DNA of 34,029 bases, taken from NCBI GenBank assembly GCA_000824825.2, contig LM655188.1, positions 60,924 through 94,952 on the forward strand, given 5' to 3'. Below, piece after piece: positions 16,725-24,919 of this stretch. How positions within the stretch are numbered: the first letter of the stretch is position 1; every line of letters begins with the position of its first letter. The translations under genes were made by a program, and so were the position numbers. Below the pieces are notes generated by a model. That model ran no database searches. It was not told where the DNA came from and saw only the letters and a program-made list of their open reading frames with translations. Origin of the DNA: Mesorhizobium sp. ORS 3324. GTDB taxonomy: Bacteria > Pseudomonadota > Alphaproteobacteria > Rhizobiales > Rhizobiaceae.

Positions 16725-18317
16725 TCACGCCGCCTTATCGCGGACCTGATAATCCTTCACTGCCGCAAAACGGATCGCTTTCCAGCGCTCGGCCTCGTAG
16801 TTCAGCGAGAAGGCGTGCTGGGCGAGGAAGACCGGATCGTTGTCGAGGTCGCGGGCGATATCGCCCCGATGCGCTTCGATGAAGCGCTGCACATCGGCCT
16901 TGTCGTCGGCCGAAATCCAGCGGCAGACGGAAAAGCGCGACATCTCGAAATCCACCGGCAGTGTGTATTCGATGTTCAGCCGCTCCTTGAGCACATCGAG
17001 CTGCAGCGCGCCGACAACGCCGACGATGGCCGGCGAGCCGTCCTCCGGGGAAAAGAGCTGCACGACGCCTTCCTCAGCCATCTGGTGCAACGCTTCCTTC
17101 AGCTTCTTGGCCTTCATGGCGTCGCCGAGGCGGACGCGGCGCAGGATTTCCGGGGCGAAGTTCGGCACGCCGCGGAACAGGATCTCCTCGCCCTCGGTCA
17201 GCGTGTCGCCGATGCGCAGCGTGCCGTGATTGGGGATGCCGACGACGTCGCCGGCGAACGCCTCGTCGGCGGTGACGCGGGTGCGGGCGAAGAAGAACTG
17301 CGGCGCCGACAACGACATCGGCTTTCCGGTGCGCACCAGCTTTGCCTTCATGCCGCGCTCGAGCTTGCCAGAGCAGACGCGGACGAAGGCGATGCGGTCG
17401 CGGTGGTTGGGATCCATATTGGCCTGGATCTTGAAGACGAAGGAGGTCATTTTCTCCTCTGTCGCCTCCACTGTGCGTTCATCGGCCTCCTGCGCCCGCG
17501 GCGGCGGCCCAAAGGCGCCCAGCGCCTCGATCAGATCGCGCACACCGTAATTGCGCAGCGCCGAGCCGAAATAGACCGGCGTCAGGTGGCCTTCGCGGAA
17601 GGCTTCAACATCAAGAGGGCGACAAGCTTCCCGCGCGAGCTCCAGTTCCTCGATGAAGTCGTTGCGTTCGTTTTCCGGCAGAAGCCCGGCGACGCGGTTG
17701 GAGTCCGGACCGTGGACCGGCGTGCGCTCCTTCTCGTCGTCGCTCCGGCGCACCGCGTTCTGCGCCAGGTGATAGGTGCCGCAAAAGGTCTTGCCGCGGC
17801 CGATCGGCCAGGTGACGGGTGCCGTGTCCAGCGCCAGCTTCTGCTCGATCTCGTCGAGGATCTCGAACGGGTCGCGGCTCTCGCGGTCCATCTTGTTGAC
17901 GAAGGTGATGATCGGGATGTCGCGCAGCCGGCAGACCTCGAACAGCTTCAGCGTGCGTGGCTCGATGCCCTTGGCGGCGTCGATGACCATGACCGCCGAG
18001 TCCACCGCCGAGAGAGTGCGGTAGGTATCGTCGGCGAAGTCCTCGTGGCCGGGCGTGTCGAGCAGGTTGAAGACGTTGTCGTCATATTCGAAAGTCATCA
18101 CCGAGGTGACGACCGAGATGCCGCGCTCCCGCTCGATCTTCATCCAGTCGGACCGGGTCTGGATGCGGTCCTTCTTGGCCTTGACCTCGCCGGCAAGCTG
18201 GATGGCGCCGCCGAACAGCAGCAGCTTTTCGGTGAGCGTGGTCTTGCCGGCGTCGGGGTGGGCGATGATCGCGAAGGTGCGGCGGCGCGATACCTCTTCG
18301 GGAATGGTCTCGGGCAT
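16725..18317 (-). CDS. prfC: Peptide chain release factor 3
   Basis: 530-residue translational GTPase that recycles RF1/RF2 after peptide release. G1 AHPDAGKTTLTEKLL, G2/switch region SDWMKIERERGISVVTSVMTF, G3 DTPGHEDFADDTYRTL and G4 NKMD are complete. The C-terminal part (ALQLDVLKERLNIEYTLPVDFE and the domain-3 end ERWKAIRFAA) is typical RF3. The ATG at 18317 is chosen: the protein then starts MPETIPEEVSRRRTFAIIAHPDAGK, at the expected distance from G1, with GGA 6-8 nt upstream. Genes on both sides seem unrelated: heptamer arrays downstream, and the dehalogenase gene ending 97 bp upstream on the same strand. Confidence 0.97.
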   Translation of the reverse strand: MPETIPEEVSRRRTFAIIAHPDAGKTTLTEKLLLFGGAIQLAGEVKAKKDRIQTRSDWMKIERERGISVVTSVMTFEYDDNVFNLLDTPGHEDFADDTYRTLSAVDSAVMVIDAAKGIEPRTLKLFEVCRLRDIPIITFVNKMDRESRDPFEILDEIEQKLALDTAPVTWPIGRGKTFCGTYHLAQNAVRRSDDEKERTPVHGPDSNRVAGLLPENERNDFIEELELAREACRPLDVEAFREGHLTPVYFGSALRNYGVRDLIEALGAFGPPPRAQEADERTVEATEEKMTSFVFKIQANMDPNHRDRIAFVRVCSGKLERGMKAKLVRTGKPMSLSAPQFFFARTRVTADEAFAGDVVGIPNHGTLRIGDTLTEGEEILFRGVPNFAPEILRRVRLGDAMKAKKLKEALHQMAEEGVVQLFSPEDGSPAIVGVVGALQLDVLKERLNIEYTLPVDFEMSRFSVCRWISADDKADVQRFIEAHRGDIARDLDNDPVFLAQHAFSLNYEAERWKAIRFAAVKDYQVRDKAA

Positions 18318-18414
18318 TTCTTCCAGGCGTTCCGTGTGACAGGCGGCGCTTCTACCAGCGCTCAGCCGGCCTGTCGACATGGATGGGAAACACCTCGGGC
18401 CGCGCCGCTTCGGC

Positions 18415-19338
18415 TCAGGCCAGTTCGGCCCTGCTTTCTGCTCTCGCGATCTCCGGCAGCCAGCCGGCGATGGCTGTGCCGATGGCATCCGGGTGGTCTT
18501 CCTGCAGATAATGGGCGCCCGGGCCCAAGTTGATGAACCGGCAGTTCTTCAACCCAGCCGCAAATTCCTGTGCCGCCTGCGGCGACATCAGAGCACCAGG
18601 ATCGCCGGCGAAAAGCAGTTTCGGATAGGAGGAAAGCCGCAGCGCCCGATGATCGTGGTCGCTGATGGCGGCGACGTCGGCGGGCTGGCCCTCGATCGGC
18701 AATTCCCTTGGCAGGCGCAGCACCGGCTTCCGCGACTGGGCTGTCGGGAACGGTGCCCGGTAAGCAGCCATCTCCTCCTCGCTCATCGGCCGCAACACGG
18801 AAGCCGGCAGCACTTTCTCGACGAAGACATTGTCCTCCAGCACCAGCTTTTCGCCGACGCCAGGCGTGCGCAGCGCTTTGAACAGCTCGCGCGCCTGTGG
18901 GCGCTGGTGAAAATCCTCCCAGCGCTCGAAGGGCCGGATGAATTCCATGAAGGCGAGACCCAAAACGCGTTGCGGGCGTCGTGCAGCGAGATGGAACGCA
19001 AGTGCGGTGCCCCAATCCTGGGCGACGATCACCAGATCCTTGATGTCGAGCGTCTCGAGGAAGGCATCCAGGTATCGGACATGGTCGAAGAAGCGGTAGT
19101 CAATGTCGGGCTTGCCCGACTGGCCGTAGCCGATCAGGTCCGGCGCGATGCAGCGGCCAACCGGCGCGACATGCGGAATGATGTTGCGCCAGATATAGGA
19201 GGAGGTCGGGTTGCCGTGCAGAAACAGCACGGTCGGACCGGCCACGCCGGCCTCCAGCCAGGACACGGTGGAATCGAGCACGGCGATTTGCGAGCGCCGC
19301 AGTCCGCCGCTCCGTTGTCCGTCGGTCTTCGAATTCAT
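18415..19338 (-). CDS. Haloalkane dehalogenase (HLD-II type alpha/beta-hydrolase)
   Basis: 307-residue alpha/beta-hydrolase predicted to cleave carbon-halogen bonds in haloalkanes to alcohol and halide. The complete HLD-II set is visible: nucleophile Asp108 followed by halide-binding Trp109 (VAQDWGTALAFH), second halide ligand Asn43 (LFLHGNPTSSYIW), acid Glu132 (LAFMEFIRPF) and base His276 (GAHYLQEDHPD). Asp108, Trp109 and Glu132 fall at the same numbers as in LinB. A characterised relative is known from Mesorhizobium loti (DmlA). The start overlaps the stop of the upstream tetR gene (ATGA, 19335-19338), so the two are one operon. The natural substrate is unknown; a divergent FAD oxidase shares the control region. 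Confidence 0.9.
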   Translation of the reverse strand: MNSKTDGQRSGGLRRSQIAVLDSTVSWLEAGVAGPTVLFLHGNPTSSYIWRNIIPHVAPVGRCIAPDLIGYGQSGKPDIDYRFFDHVRYLDAFLETLDIKDLVIVAQDWGTALAFHLAARRPQRVLGLAFMEFIRPFERWEDFHQRPQARELFKALRTPGVGEKLVLEDNVFVEKVLPASVLRPMSEEEMAAYRAPFPTAQSRKPVLRLPRELPIEGQPADVAAISDHDHRALRLSSYPKLLFAGDPGALMSPQAAQEFAAGLKNCRFINLGPGAHYLQEDHPDAIGTAIAGWLPEIARAESRAELA

Positions 19339-19931
19339 CGCACTGTCTCCTTCCCAAATACGGTGCTGAAGATGATGTTCTTGAACCGCTCGAGCGGCTC
19401 CGGGCTGCGCTCGACCTTCATGCGCAGCATGGCGCCCTGCCAGGAGCTCAAGAGGAAATCGGCGAGGTCCTCGGCATCAAACGCCTTGGTGATCTCGCCC
19501 GCTGCCTGGCCTTCGGCGATGCACTCGGCGAAAGGCTTGCGCCAACGCTCGAAAATGTCGACCAGCCGCAGCCTGAGCGGCTCGCTGTGAACCGCCGTCT
19601 CGAGGCTGAGATTGCCGATCATGCAGCCGCGCGCCCAATCATGTGCCTCGAGCTTCGAGGTGATGATATCGAGATAGCGGTGAAGCCTCTCCGCGGGGGG
19701 CGTGCCGTCGCGCGCCAGCGCTTTTTCGACCAGCCCGCTGACATAGGCGAAGTAGCGCTCCAGCACTTCGCCGGCGAATTCCTCCTTCGAGGCAAAATGG
19801 TTGGTGAAGGAGCCGGGCCGGGCGCCCGCCGCGGCGACGATGTCACGCACGCCGGCTGCCGTGTAGCCGTAATCCCAGATTGTCCGGAAACCGGCGTCGA
19901 GAAGGTTTTCGCGAAGTGACTGTCTAGCCAT
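19335..19931 (-). CDS. TetR-family repressor (probably autoregulated, leaderless)
   Basis: 198-residue TetR/AcrR regulator. The N-terminal HTH (residues about 5-52) is ENLLDAGFRTIWDYGYTAAGVRDIVAAAG followed by FTNHFASKEEFAGEVLERYF, with the usual Y/F-x-HF-x-SKE element. The C-terminal ligand domain contains RGCMIGNLSLE, typical of the TetR_C group with NemR-like members. The ATG at 19931 lies only 7 nt downstream of a TATTAT -10 box and has no Shine-Dalgarno, so the mRNA probably begins at or next to the start codon. A perfect 24-bp palindrome covers the promoter. It is co-transcribed with the dehalogenase (4-bp overlap), which it probably represses until an inducer binds. Confidence 0.9.
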   Translation of the reverse strand: MARQSLRENLLDAGFRTIWDYGYTAAGVRDIVAAAGARPGSFTNHFASKEEFAGEVLERYFAYVSGLVEKALARDGTPPAERLHRYLDIITSKLEAHDWARGCMIGNLSLETAVHSEPLRLRLVDIFERWRKPFAECIAEGQAAGEITKAFDAEDLADFLLSSWQGAMLRMKVERSPEPLERFKNIIFSTVFGKETVR

Positions 19932-19937
19932 AGCGAA

Positions 19938-19961
19938 AATAATACGTACGTACGTATTATT
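19938..19961. promoter_or_regulatory. Perfect 24-bp palindromic TetR operator
   Basis: The half site AATAATACGTAC (19938-19949) is followed directly by its reverse complement. It contains the tandem ACGTACGTACGT core. It lies between and over the -35 and -10 boxes of tetR and 6 bp from its start codon, the standard place for an autoregulatory TetR operator. The divergent FAD oxidase starts 88 bp away on the other side, so the site may control both directions. Confidence 0.8.
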
Positions 19962-19966
19962 GTCAA
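19939..19966 (-). promoter_or_regulatory. Promoter of tetR-dehalogenase operon
   Basis: On the minus strand TTGACA (19966-19961) and TATTAT (19944-19939) are separated by 16 bp, both close to the sigma-70 consensus. Seven bases separate the -10 box from the tetR ATG, so a leaderless transcript is expected. Confidence 0.65.
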
Positions 19967-20049
19967 GCGGCGAAATTTTGCATTGGCAAGGACTGCGGCA
20001 AATGGCAGTTGGAGCGGTCGGGAACGTAGCGCCGAGGAGGAAAGATATC

Positions 20050-21117
20050 GTGGCCAAACACGTCATCGTCATCGGTGCCGGCATTATCGGCGCATCGATC
20101 ACCTGGCATCTGACCAAGGCGGGCGCTCGTGTGACTGTCGTGTCGGAGAGCGGCGCCGGCGGCGTGGCGACCCCCAATTCCTTCGCCTGGATCAATGCCA
20201 GTTGGGGCAATCCAGAGACCTATTTTCGCCTGCGCATCCGTGCCATGGCCGAATGGAAGCGCCTGGCGAAAGACTTGCCCGGGCTGCCGCTCGCCTGGTG
20301 CGGCGGGCTGTGCTGGGACCTGTCGCCGGACAGGCTCGAGGCCTATGCCGCCGAACACGCATCCTGGGGCTACGGCATCGAGCGGGTCGACGCCAGGCAG
20401 GCGGTGCGCATCGAGCCCAATCTGGCCGAGCCTCCCGATCTTGCCCTCTATGTAGCGGAAGAAGGCGTCGCCGAGCCGGTCGCGACCGCCAAGACGCTGC
20501 TGGCCGATGCCGAACGGCGCGGGGCGCGGATCGCCGCGGGAACCGTCGATGCGCTGGCGCTATCCAACGGCAAAGTCACCGGCGTGGTCGTGTCGGGCGA
20601 AGCCATTGCCGCAGACGAGGTGGTGATCGCCGCAGGTGCCGGCGCTCCGGCGATCGCCGCGACGGCCGGCGTCAAGCTGCCGATCGAGACGCCGCCGGGC
20701 CAGATCGTGCATTCACGTCCGCACAAGAAACTGCTCAACGGGCTGGTGCTGGCCGAAAGGCTGCATATGCGGCAGACGGCGGAGGGCCGCATCATCGCCG
20801 GCTCGGATTTCGGCGGCGGCGATCCGGGCGAGGACCCGGAGGCTACCGCGCGCGAGCTGTTCGCGGCGATGAAAGCGATGCTGCGCGGGGCCGAAGAGCT
20901 GGAGTTCGACTTTCACACCGTCGGTTACCGGCCGACCCCGGTCGACGGCTTTCCGATCGTCAGTCGCGCCGAGAGTGTCGGCGGCCTCTATTTAGCTGTG
21001 ACCCATTCAGGCGTCACCCTGGCCCCGGCCATCGGTTCGTTTGCCGCCCGCGAAATCCTCGATAACGAGCGCGATCCGTTGCTCGCGCCTTATGCACTGT
21101 CGCGTTTCGCTCAGTAG
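20050..21117 (+). CDS. FAD-dependent amine/amino-acid oxidoreductase (DAO family)
   Basis: 355-residue flavoprotein of the D-amino-acid oxidase/glycine oxidase type. The Rossmann FAD motif VIVIGAGIIGASITWHLTKAGARVTVV is at residues about 4-32. ADEVVIAAGAGAPAIAA and HTVGYRPTPVDGFPIVSRAESVGGLYLAVTHSGVTLAPAIG (C-terminal FAD contact) complete the fold. Expected reaction: oxidation of an amino acid or secondary amine to the imine. The GTG at 20050 follows AGGAGG (20035-20040, 9-nt spacing); an in-frame ATG at 20002 is less well placed. It is divergent from tetR across the 24-bp palindrome. Its stop overlaps the end of the amidase by 7 bp tail to tail. Confidence 0.88.
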   Translation: MAKHVIVIGAGIIGASITWHLTKAGARVTVVSESGAGGVATPNSFAWINASWGNPETYFRLRIRAMAEWKRLAKDLPGLPLAWCGGLCWDLSPDRLEAYAAEHASWGYGIERVDARQAVRIEPNLAEPPDLALYVAEEGVAEPVATAKTLLADAERRGARIAAGTVDALALSNGKVTGVVVSGEAIAADEVVIAAGAGAPAIAATAGVKLPIETPPGQIVHSRPHKKLLNGLVLAERLHMRQTAEGRIIAGSDFGGGDPGEDPEATARELFAAMKAMLRGAEELEFDFHTVGYRPTPVDGFPIVSRAESVGGLYLAVTHSGVTLAPAIGSFAAREILDNERDPLLAPYALSRFAQ

Positions 21118-22484
21118 CCGGGCGGCCGACAAAACCCGCCAGCCAGCGGCGCGATCGCTGCGGCGATGCCGAGCAGCCGCGCTTCCGACCAGTGCCGGCC
21201 GACGAGTTGCAAGCCGATCGGCAAACCGTCGCTGTCCAGCCCGCACGGGATGGCGATTGCCGGATGGCCGGAATAGTTGAACGCCGCGCCATAGGCGGGC
21301 AGCATCCAGTAGCTCTCGTCCTTGCCGTCGACCTTGAGCGTGGTCCCCGGCTTGCAGTGCGCAAAGGCCGTCGTTATTGCGACCGGGCAAAGCAAGGCAT
21401 CGCAACTTTCGAAGAACCGCTCCCAGGCAAGAATCGACCGGTCGCGCCGGGCAAGTGCGGCGAACCAGCGCGACACGGGCGTCGGCTGCTCCGGTGATTG
21501 CGGTTGCGCGGCCTCCAACATCATACCGATCAGCTTGCCGCCCTCGGCGAGGTCGTCATGCAAATCGAGCTTCGGCAGACTTGCTTCCTCGACGCTTGCG
21601 CCGGCGGAGGCGAGCCCGGCTGCCAATCTTTCCACCGCCGCGCTGATCTCGGCAGCCACCGGAAAACCGGGGAAGGTGCTGGCGACGGCAATACGCAGCG
21701 ATTTCAGCTCGAGCTTCGGCATCGGATCAACCGGCATCGGCGCCAGATCGGTGTCGGCTCCGTCCGGACCGGCAATGATTCGATAGATCAGCGCCAGGTC
21801 CTCCAGATCCCGGGCAAGCGGGCCAACACATGACATCAATCGGACACTGCGCGGCGCACCGCCCGGATCGGGGAAAGCGCCGGCCAACGAAATGCGATGC
21901 TCCGTCGGTTTCAGGCCATAGACGCCGCAGAAAGCGGCAGGGAGGCGGATGGAATCCTGCATGTCGGTGCCAACCTCGAACGGCGTCATGCCTGTCGCAA
22001 CCGCTGCCGCGGCGCCGCCGCTGGAGCCGCCCGCCGTACGCGACAGATCCCACGGATTGCTGGTGCGACCGAAGAGCGGGTTGTCCGACTGCCAGTCGCC
22101 CAGCATTGCAGGAACATTGGTCTTGCCGACCAATATGGCGCCGGCCGCCTTCAGCCTTGCGACCACAGGGCTGTCCTGCTTGGCCGCGTAGTCGGCGAAG
22201 GCCGGGAAGCCAACCGTTGTCCTGATACCCATCGTTTCATGCGCGTCCTTCAACGTGAAGGGCACGCCATGCAGCGGGCCGAGCGTGCTGCCGCGCGCCA
22301 GTGACGCATCGGCCTGGCTGGCGCACTCGCGCGCGCCTTCCCGATCGAGGATGACAACGGCGTTCACTCCTTCGTTATGCCGGTCGATCTGCGCCAGATG
22401 CGCATCGAGCGCCTCCACGGCCGATATCTTGCGCGCGGCAATGGCGGCCGCGAGCTCGACGGTTGAGGAGAAGGCTATGTCCAT
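21111..22484 (-). CDS. Amidase-signature family hydrolase with altered nucleophile loop
   Basis: 457-residue amidase-signature enzyme. The Ser-cisSer-Lys triad is present: Lys79 (FTLKDA), Ser154 (TAGGSSGGAAAAVATG) and Ser178. However, the loop before Ser178 reads GTDMQDSIRLPA, where the family normally has a glycine pair (GTDxGGSIR) that builds the oxyanion hole. The remainder (FCGVYGLKPT, VGPLARDLEDLALIYRIIAGPD, NYSGHPAIAIPCG, GLPIGLQLVGRHWSEARLLGIAAAI) is ordinary. The ATG at 22484 has GGAG about 9 nt upstream; 21 upstream in-frame codons are not family-like. The reaction would be hydrolysis of a carboxamide; the substrate is unknown and activity may be reduced or altered. Confidence 0.88.
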   Translation of the reverse strand: MDIAFSSTVELAAAIAARKISAVEALDAHLAQIDRHNEGVNAVVILDREGARECASQADASLARGSTLGPLHGVPFTLKDAHETMGIRTTVGFPAFADYAAKQDSPVVARLKAAGAILVGKTNVPAMLGDWQSDNPLFGRTSNPWDLSRTAGGSSGGAAAAVATGMTPFEVGTDMQDSIRLPAAFCGVYGLKPTEHRISLAGAFPDPGGAPRSVRLMSCVGPLARDLEDLALIYRIIAGPDGADTDLAPMPVDPMPKLELKSLRIAVASTFPGFPVAAEISAAVERLAAGLASAGASVEEASLPKLDLHDDLAEGGKLIGMMLEAAQPQSPEQPTPVSRWFAALARRDRSILAWERFFESCDALLCPVAITTAFAHCKPGTTLKVDGKDESYWMLPAYGAAFNYSGHPAIAIPCGLDSDGLPIGLQLVGRHWSEARLLGIAAAIAPLAGGFCRPPGY

Positions 22485-22684
22485 GACAAATGCTCCGGCT
22501 GCCTGCCGCACCAACGTGAAAAATGGCGGATTGCCATGCGGCTTCAAGCGAGTTCAGCATTCGACGGTACAGGGCACTTGATCGAAATTGCGCCGACTGG
22601 CTGTGTTGAGGCCGGCCTTAACGGCACCCCCCTGGCTGGCCGGGCAGAGGGGGGCGCTGTCCCGCGACGTTGCGCTGTTTCCGA

Positions 22685-23485
22685 CTATACCGCCATCGCC
22701 AGCTTCGCGGCTTCAGGAGCGAAACGCCTTATGCCGGTGCCGTCCCTCGTCATGGTGACGAAGCTCGACGGCGGGATCGCCTGCCAGTCGCCGCCTTCGC
22801 GGTCGAAAGGCTCGGAGACGATGCAGCGGCCGGCGCGACTCCTGAAGGCGCCGGCATAGAGCGTCGGCGCATGGCCGTCAGTGGCGAAGCGCACGGCGTG
22901 GAGCGCCTCGCCATCCGAAAACGCGGCAGTCAATTTGAGGGAGGGCTCGATGCCGGCGCGGCGCGAGGCCTCGAGCACGCGGCCGGTGGCGCGGGACACA
23001 GCGCCTAACGGGTCGGCGGACAAGCCTTCGTCGAGCATCAGCAGGAAAAAGAGTTCGGAATCGGTCGTCCCTTCGCGCTGGTCGAAGATGTCATCCGACA
23101 GTGAATTTTCCAGCGCGCGGCGGATTTTTTCGAAGCCGCCGATCTGGCCGTTATGCATGAACGACCAGCGGCCGGAGACGAAAGGATGGCAGTTCATGCG
23201 GCTGGTGGCGCCGCCGGTCGAGGCGCGCACATGGGCGAGGAACAGGCCGGATTTGATCTGCCGGCAGAGGCTTTTCAGATTGGGATCCGACCAGGCCGGC
23301 AGGATGTCGCGATAGAGGCCCGGTTCGGGCCGGTCGCCATACCAGGCGAGACCAAAGCCGTCGCCATTGGTCGGCGACTTGGCCTCCTGGGCGCAATGGC
23401 TCTGGGCGATCAGCGAATGGCAGGGCGCGGTGATGATGTCTTCGAGGAAGACCGCTTCACCGAGATAGGCCGCCCACCGGCACAT
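22685..23485 (-). CDS. Class II glutamine amidotransferase (YafJ/EgtC-like)
   Basis: 266-residue Ntn-type glutaminase domain protein. Cys2 right after the initiator Met is the expected nucleophile (MCRWAAYLGE). NGDGFGLAWYG, FLAHVRASTGGATSRMNCHPF and FMHNGQIGGFEKIRR are the glutamine-binding and oxyanion segments. It lacks a second synthase domain, as in YafJ and EgtC. GGTGGA lies about 6 nt before the ATG. It sits 15 bp downstream of the small DUF6356-like gene on the same strand, so the two are an operon. An amide-transfer or gamma-glutamyl hydrolysis role is possible; no ergothioneine genes are nearby. Confidence 0.9.
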   Translation of the reverse strand: MCRWAAYLGEAVFLEDIITAPCHSLIAQSHCAQEAKSPTNGDGFGLAWYGDRPEPGLYRDILPAWSDPNLKSLCRQIKSGLFLAHVRASTGGATSRMNCHPFVSGRWSFMHNGQIGGFEKIRRALENSLSDDIFDQREGTTDSELFFLLMLDEGLSADPLGAVSRATGRVLEASRRAGIEPSLKLTAAFSDGEALHAVRFATDGHAPTLYAGAFRSRAGRCIVSEPFDREGGDWQAIPPSSFVTMTRDGTGIRRFAPEAAKLAMAV

Positions 23486-23500
23486 CGCTTTCCACCATCT

Positions 23501-23755
23501 TCAGGCGCGGTCCATGAGAGCCGCCGGCTCCTTCACCGCGTGTGAGCCTCTGTTTTGCGTGCGCTCATAGAGCTCGCGAACGATTCGGCTCGCCGTAGTC
23601 TCGAACAGAAATGGCAAGAAAGCGTGAACGAGGGCAGCGCCGGCGGCCATCGACAGGCGGGAACAGAACCAGGCAGCAAAGGCCATGTGGCCGAAATAGG
23701 TCTCGCCGACCTTGGCCGGATGAGCGGTGAAGAGTGCCGTAAGCCGTGTCGTCAT
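23501..23755 (-). CDS. Small conserved protein (DUF6356-like)
   Basis: 84-residue protein with the pattern FTAHPAKVGETYFGHMAFAAWF ... AAGAALVHAFLPFLFETTASRIVRELYE, which I recognise as the DUF6356 type: a short protein with one amphipathic or hydrophobic stretch (about residues 24-51) and unknown function. AGGAGGG lies 8 nt before the ATG, the strongest ribosome site in this part. It is the first gene of an operon with the glutamine amidotransferase and divergent from the Lrp regulator (116 bp). Confidence 0.8.
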   Translation of the reverse strand: MTTRLTALFTAHPAKVGETYFGHMAFAAWFCSRLSMAAGAALVHAFLPFLFETTASRIVRELYERTQNRGSHAVKEPAALMDRA

Positions 23756-23871
23756 GATGGTTCCCTCCTGCCGGGATGAGCCCCGATGGTGAGTACCTTG
23801 CCACAGGTCGAAGGTTCATCGGTCTCAAATTGTCCTTGAACGGAGGGCACTTTTGGGACATTCATCCCAGC

Positions 23872-24342
23872 ATGATCCATGAACTCGATGCAATCGATCG
23901 AAGATTGCTGGCGGAACTGCAGCGCGACGGCACGCTTTCCGTCGACCAGCTCTCGGAGCGCGTGGCGCTGTCGCGCAACGCCTGCTGGCGCCGCGTCAGG
24001 CGGCTGGAGGAGGACGGCGTCATCACCGGGCGTGTGGCGCTGGTCGACGCCGACAAGCTCGGCCTCGGCCTTTCCGTCTTCATCCTGATCCGCACGTCAA
24101 ACCACGATCCGGATTGGTTGCAGAGATTCCGGGCGGCGGTGACCGGCTTTGCCGAGATCACCGGCGTCTACCGCATGTCGGGCGATCTCGACTATGTGCT
24201 CAGAGCCCGCGTCGCCGATGTGAAGGCCTATGACCGGCTCTATCAGCGGCTGATCGCCAAGGTAGCGCTGTCGGACGTCTCGGCCTCCTTCGTCATGGAG
24301 GAGATCAAGGAGACGACGGTCGTTCCGGTGGAACTGCGCTGA
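23872..24342 (+). CDS. Lrp/AsnC-family transcriptional regulator
   Basis: 156-residue feast/famine regulator. The N-terminal AsnC HTH (about residues 4-62: [51 protein letters not shown]) is clear, and the C-terminal RAM domain (about 68-145) includes [33 protein letters not shown] in family form, ending [15 protein letters not shown]. The ATG at 23872 gives family length; the 32 extra upstream codons are not conserved in type. No clear Shine-Dalgarno. It may control the divergent DUF6356/amidotransferase operon. The amino-acid effector is unknown. Confidence 0.93.
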   Translation: MIHELDAIDRRLLAELQRDGTLSVDQLSERVALSRNACWRRVRRLEEDGVITGRVALVDADKLGLGLSVFILIRTSNHDPDWLQRFRAAVTGFAEITGVYRMSGDLDYVLRARVADVKAYDRLYQRLIAKVALSDVSASFVMEEIKETTVVPVELR

Positions 24343-24433
24343 AAACCGGCGGAACCGTGCCGCAAAGAAATCCGTTGATAGGCTTCGGCTCCGAGTTGAC
24401 CGAATCGCGTTTCGCGCCGATAGGAATGGGCTC

Positions 24434-24919
24434 ATGCGCATGGCTGTTTCTCCTTCCTCCGTCATCGGTCCGGCTGTCGGCTTCGTCAGGTTGCCGCATG
24501 GTGAGGGATTGCCGCTGCCGGCCTATGAGAGTGCCGGCGCCGCCGGCATGGACCTGCGGGCAGCGGTGCCGGAGGACCGGCCGCTGCTGGTATTGCCGGG
24601 GAAGCGCGCGCTGGTGCCGACCGGACTGATCCTGGAAATCCCGCAAGGCATGGAAGGCCAGGTGCGGCCGCGTTCCGGCCTTGCCTTCAAGCACGGGCTC
24701 ACCGTCCTCAACACGCCCGGCACCATCGACAGCGACTATCGCGGCGAGGTGAAGGTGTTGCTCGTCAATCTCGGCGACGAGGACTTCGCCGTGACGCGCG
24801 GCATGCGGATCGCGCAGATCGTCTTTGCCGCGGTGACGCAGATCACGGTCGAAGAGCGCACGCTGGCCGGCGGAACGGCGCGCGGCGCCGGCGGGTTCGG
24901 GTCGACCGGCACCGCCTGA
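24434..24919 (+). CDS. dut: Deoxyuridine 5'-triphosphate nucleotidohydrolase (dUTPase)
   Basis: 161-residue homotrimeric dUTPase that hydrolyses dUTP to dUMP and diphosphate, keeping uracil out of DNA and supplying dTMP synthesis. All five motifs are present: [45 protein letters not shown] and [10 protein letters not shown] at the C-terminus. The ATG at 24434 has AGGA 9 nt upstream; a second ATG two codons on is also possible. The stop overlaps the next start by one base (TGATG), so dut and the HAD phosphatase gene are coupled. Confidence 0.96.
   Translation: MRMAVSPSSVIGPAVGFVRLPHGEGLPLPAYESAGAAGMDLRAAVPEDRPLLVLPGKRALVPTGLILEIPQGMEGQVRPRSGLAFKHGLTVLNTPGTIDSDYRGEVKVLLVNLGDEDFAVTRGMRIAQIVFAAVTQITVEERTLAGGTARGAGGFGSTGTA

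Noticed and set aside
16608..18533. 641-codon plus-strand ORF opposite prfC
   Set aside because: It is antisense to prfC, begins inside the heptamer repeat arrays and has no recognisable domain.
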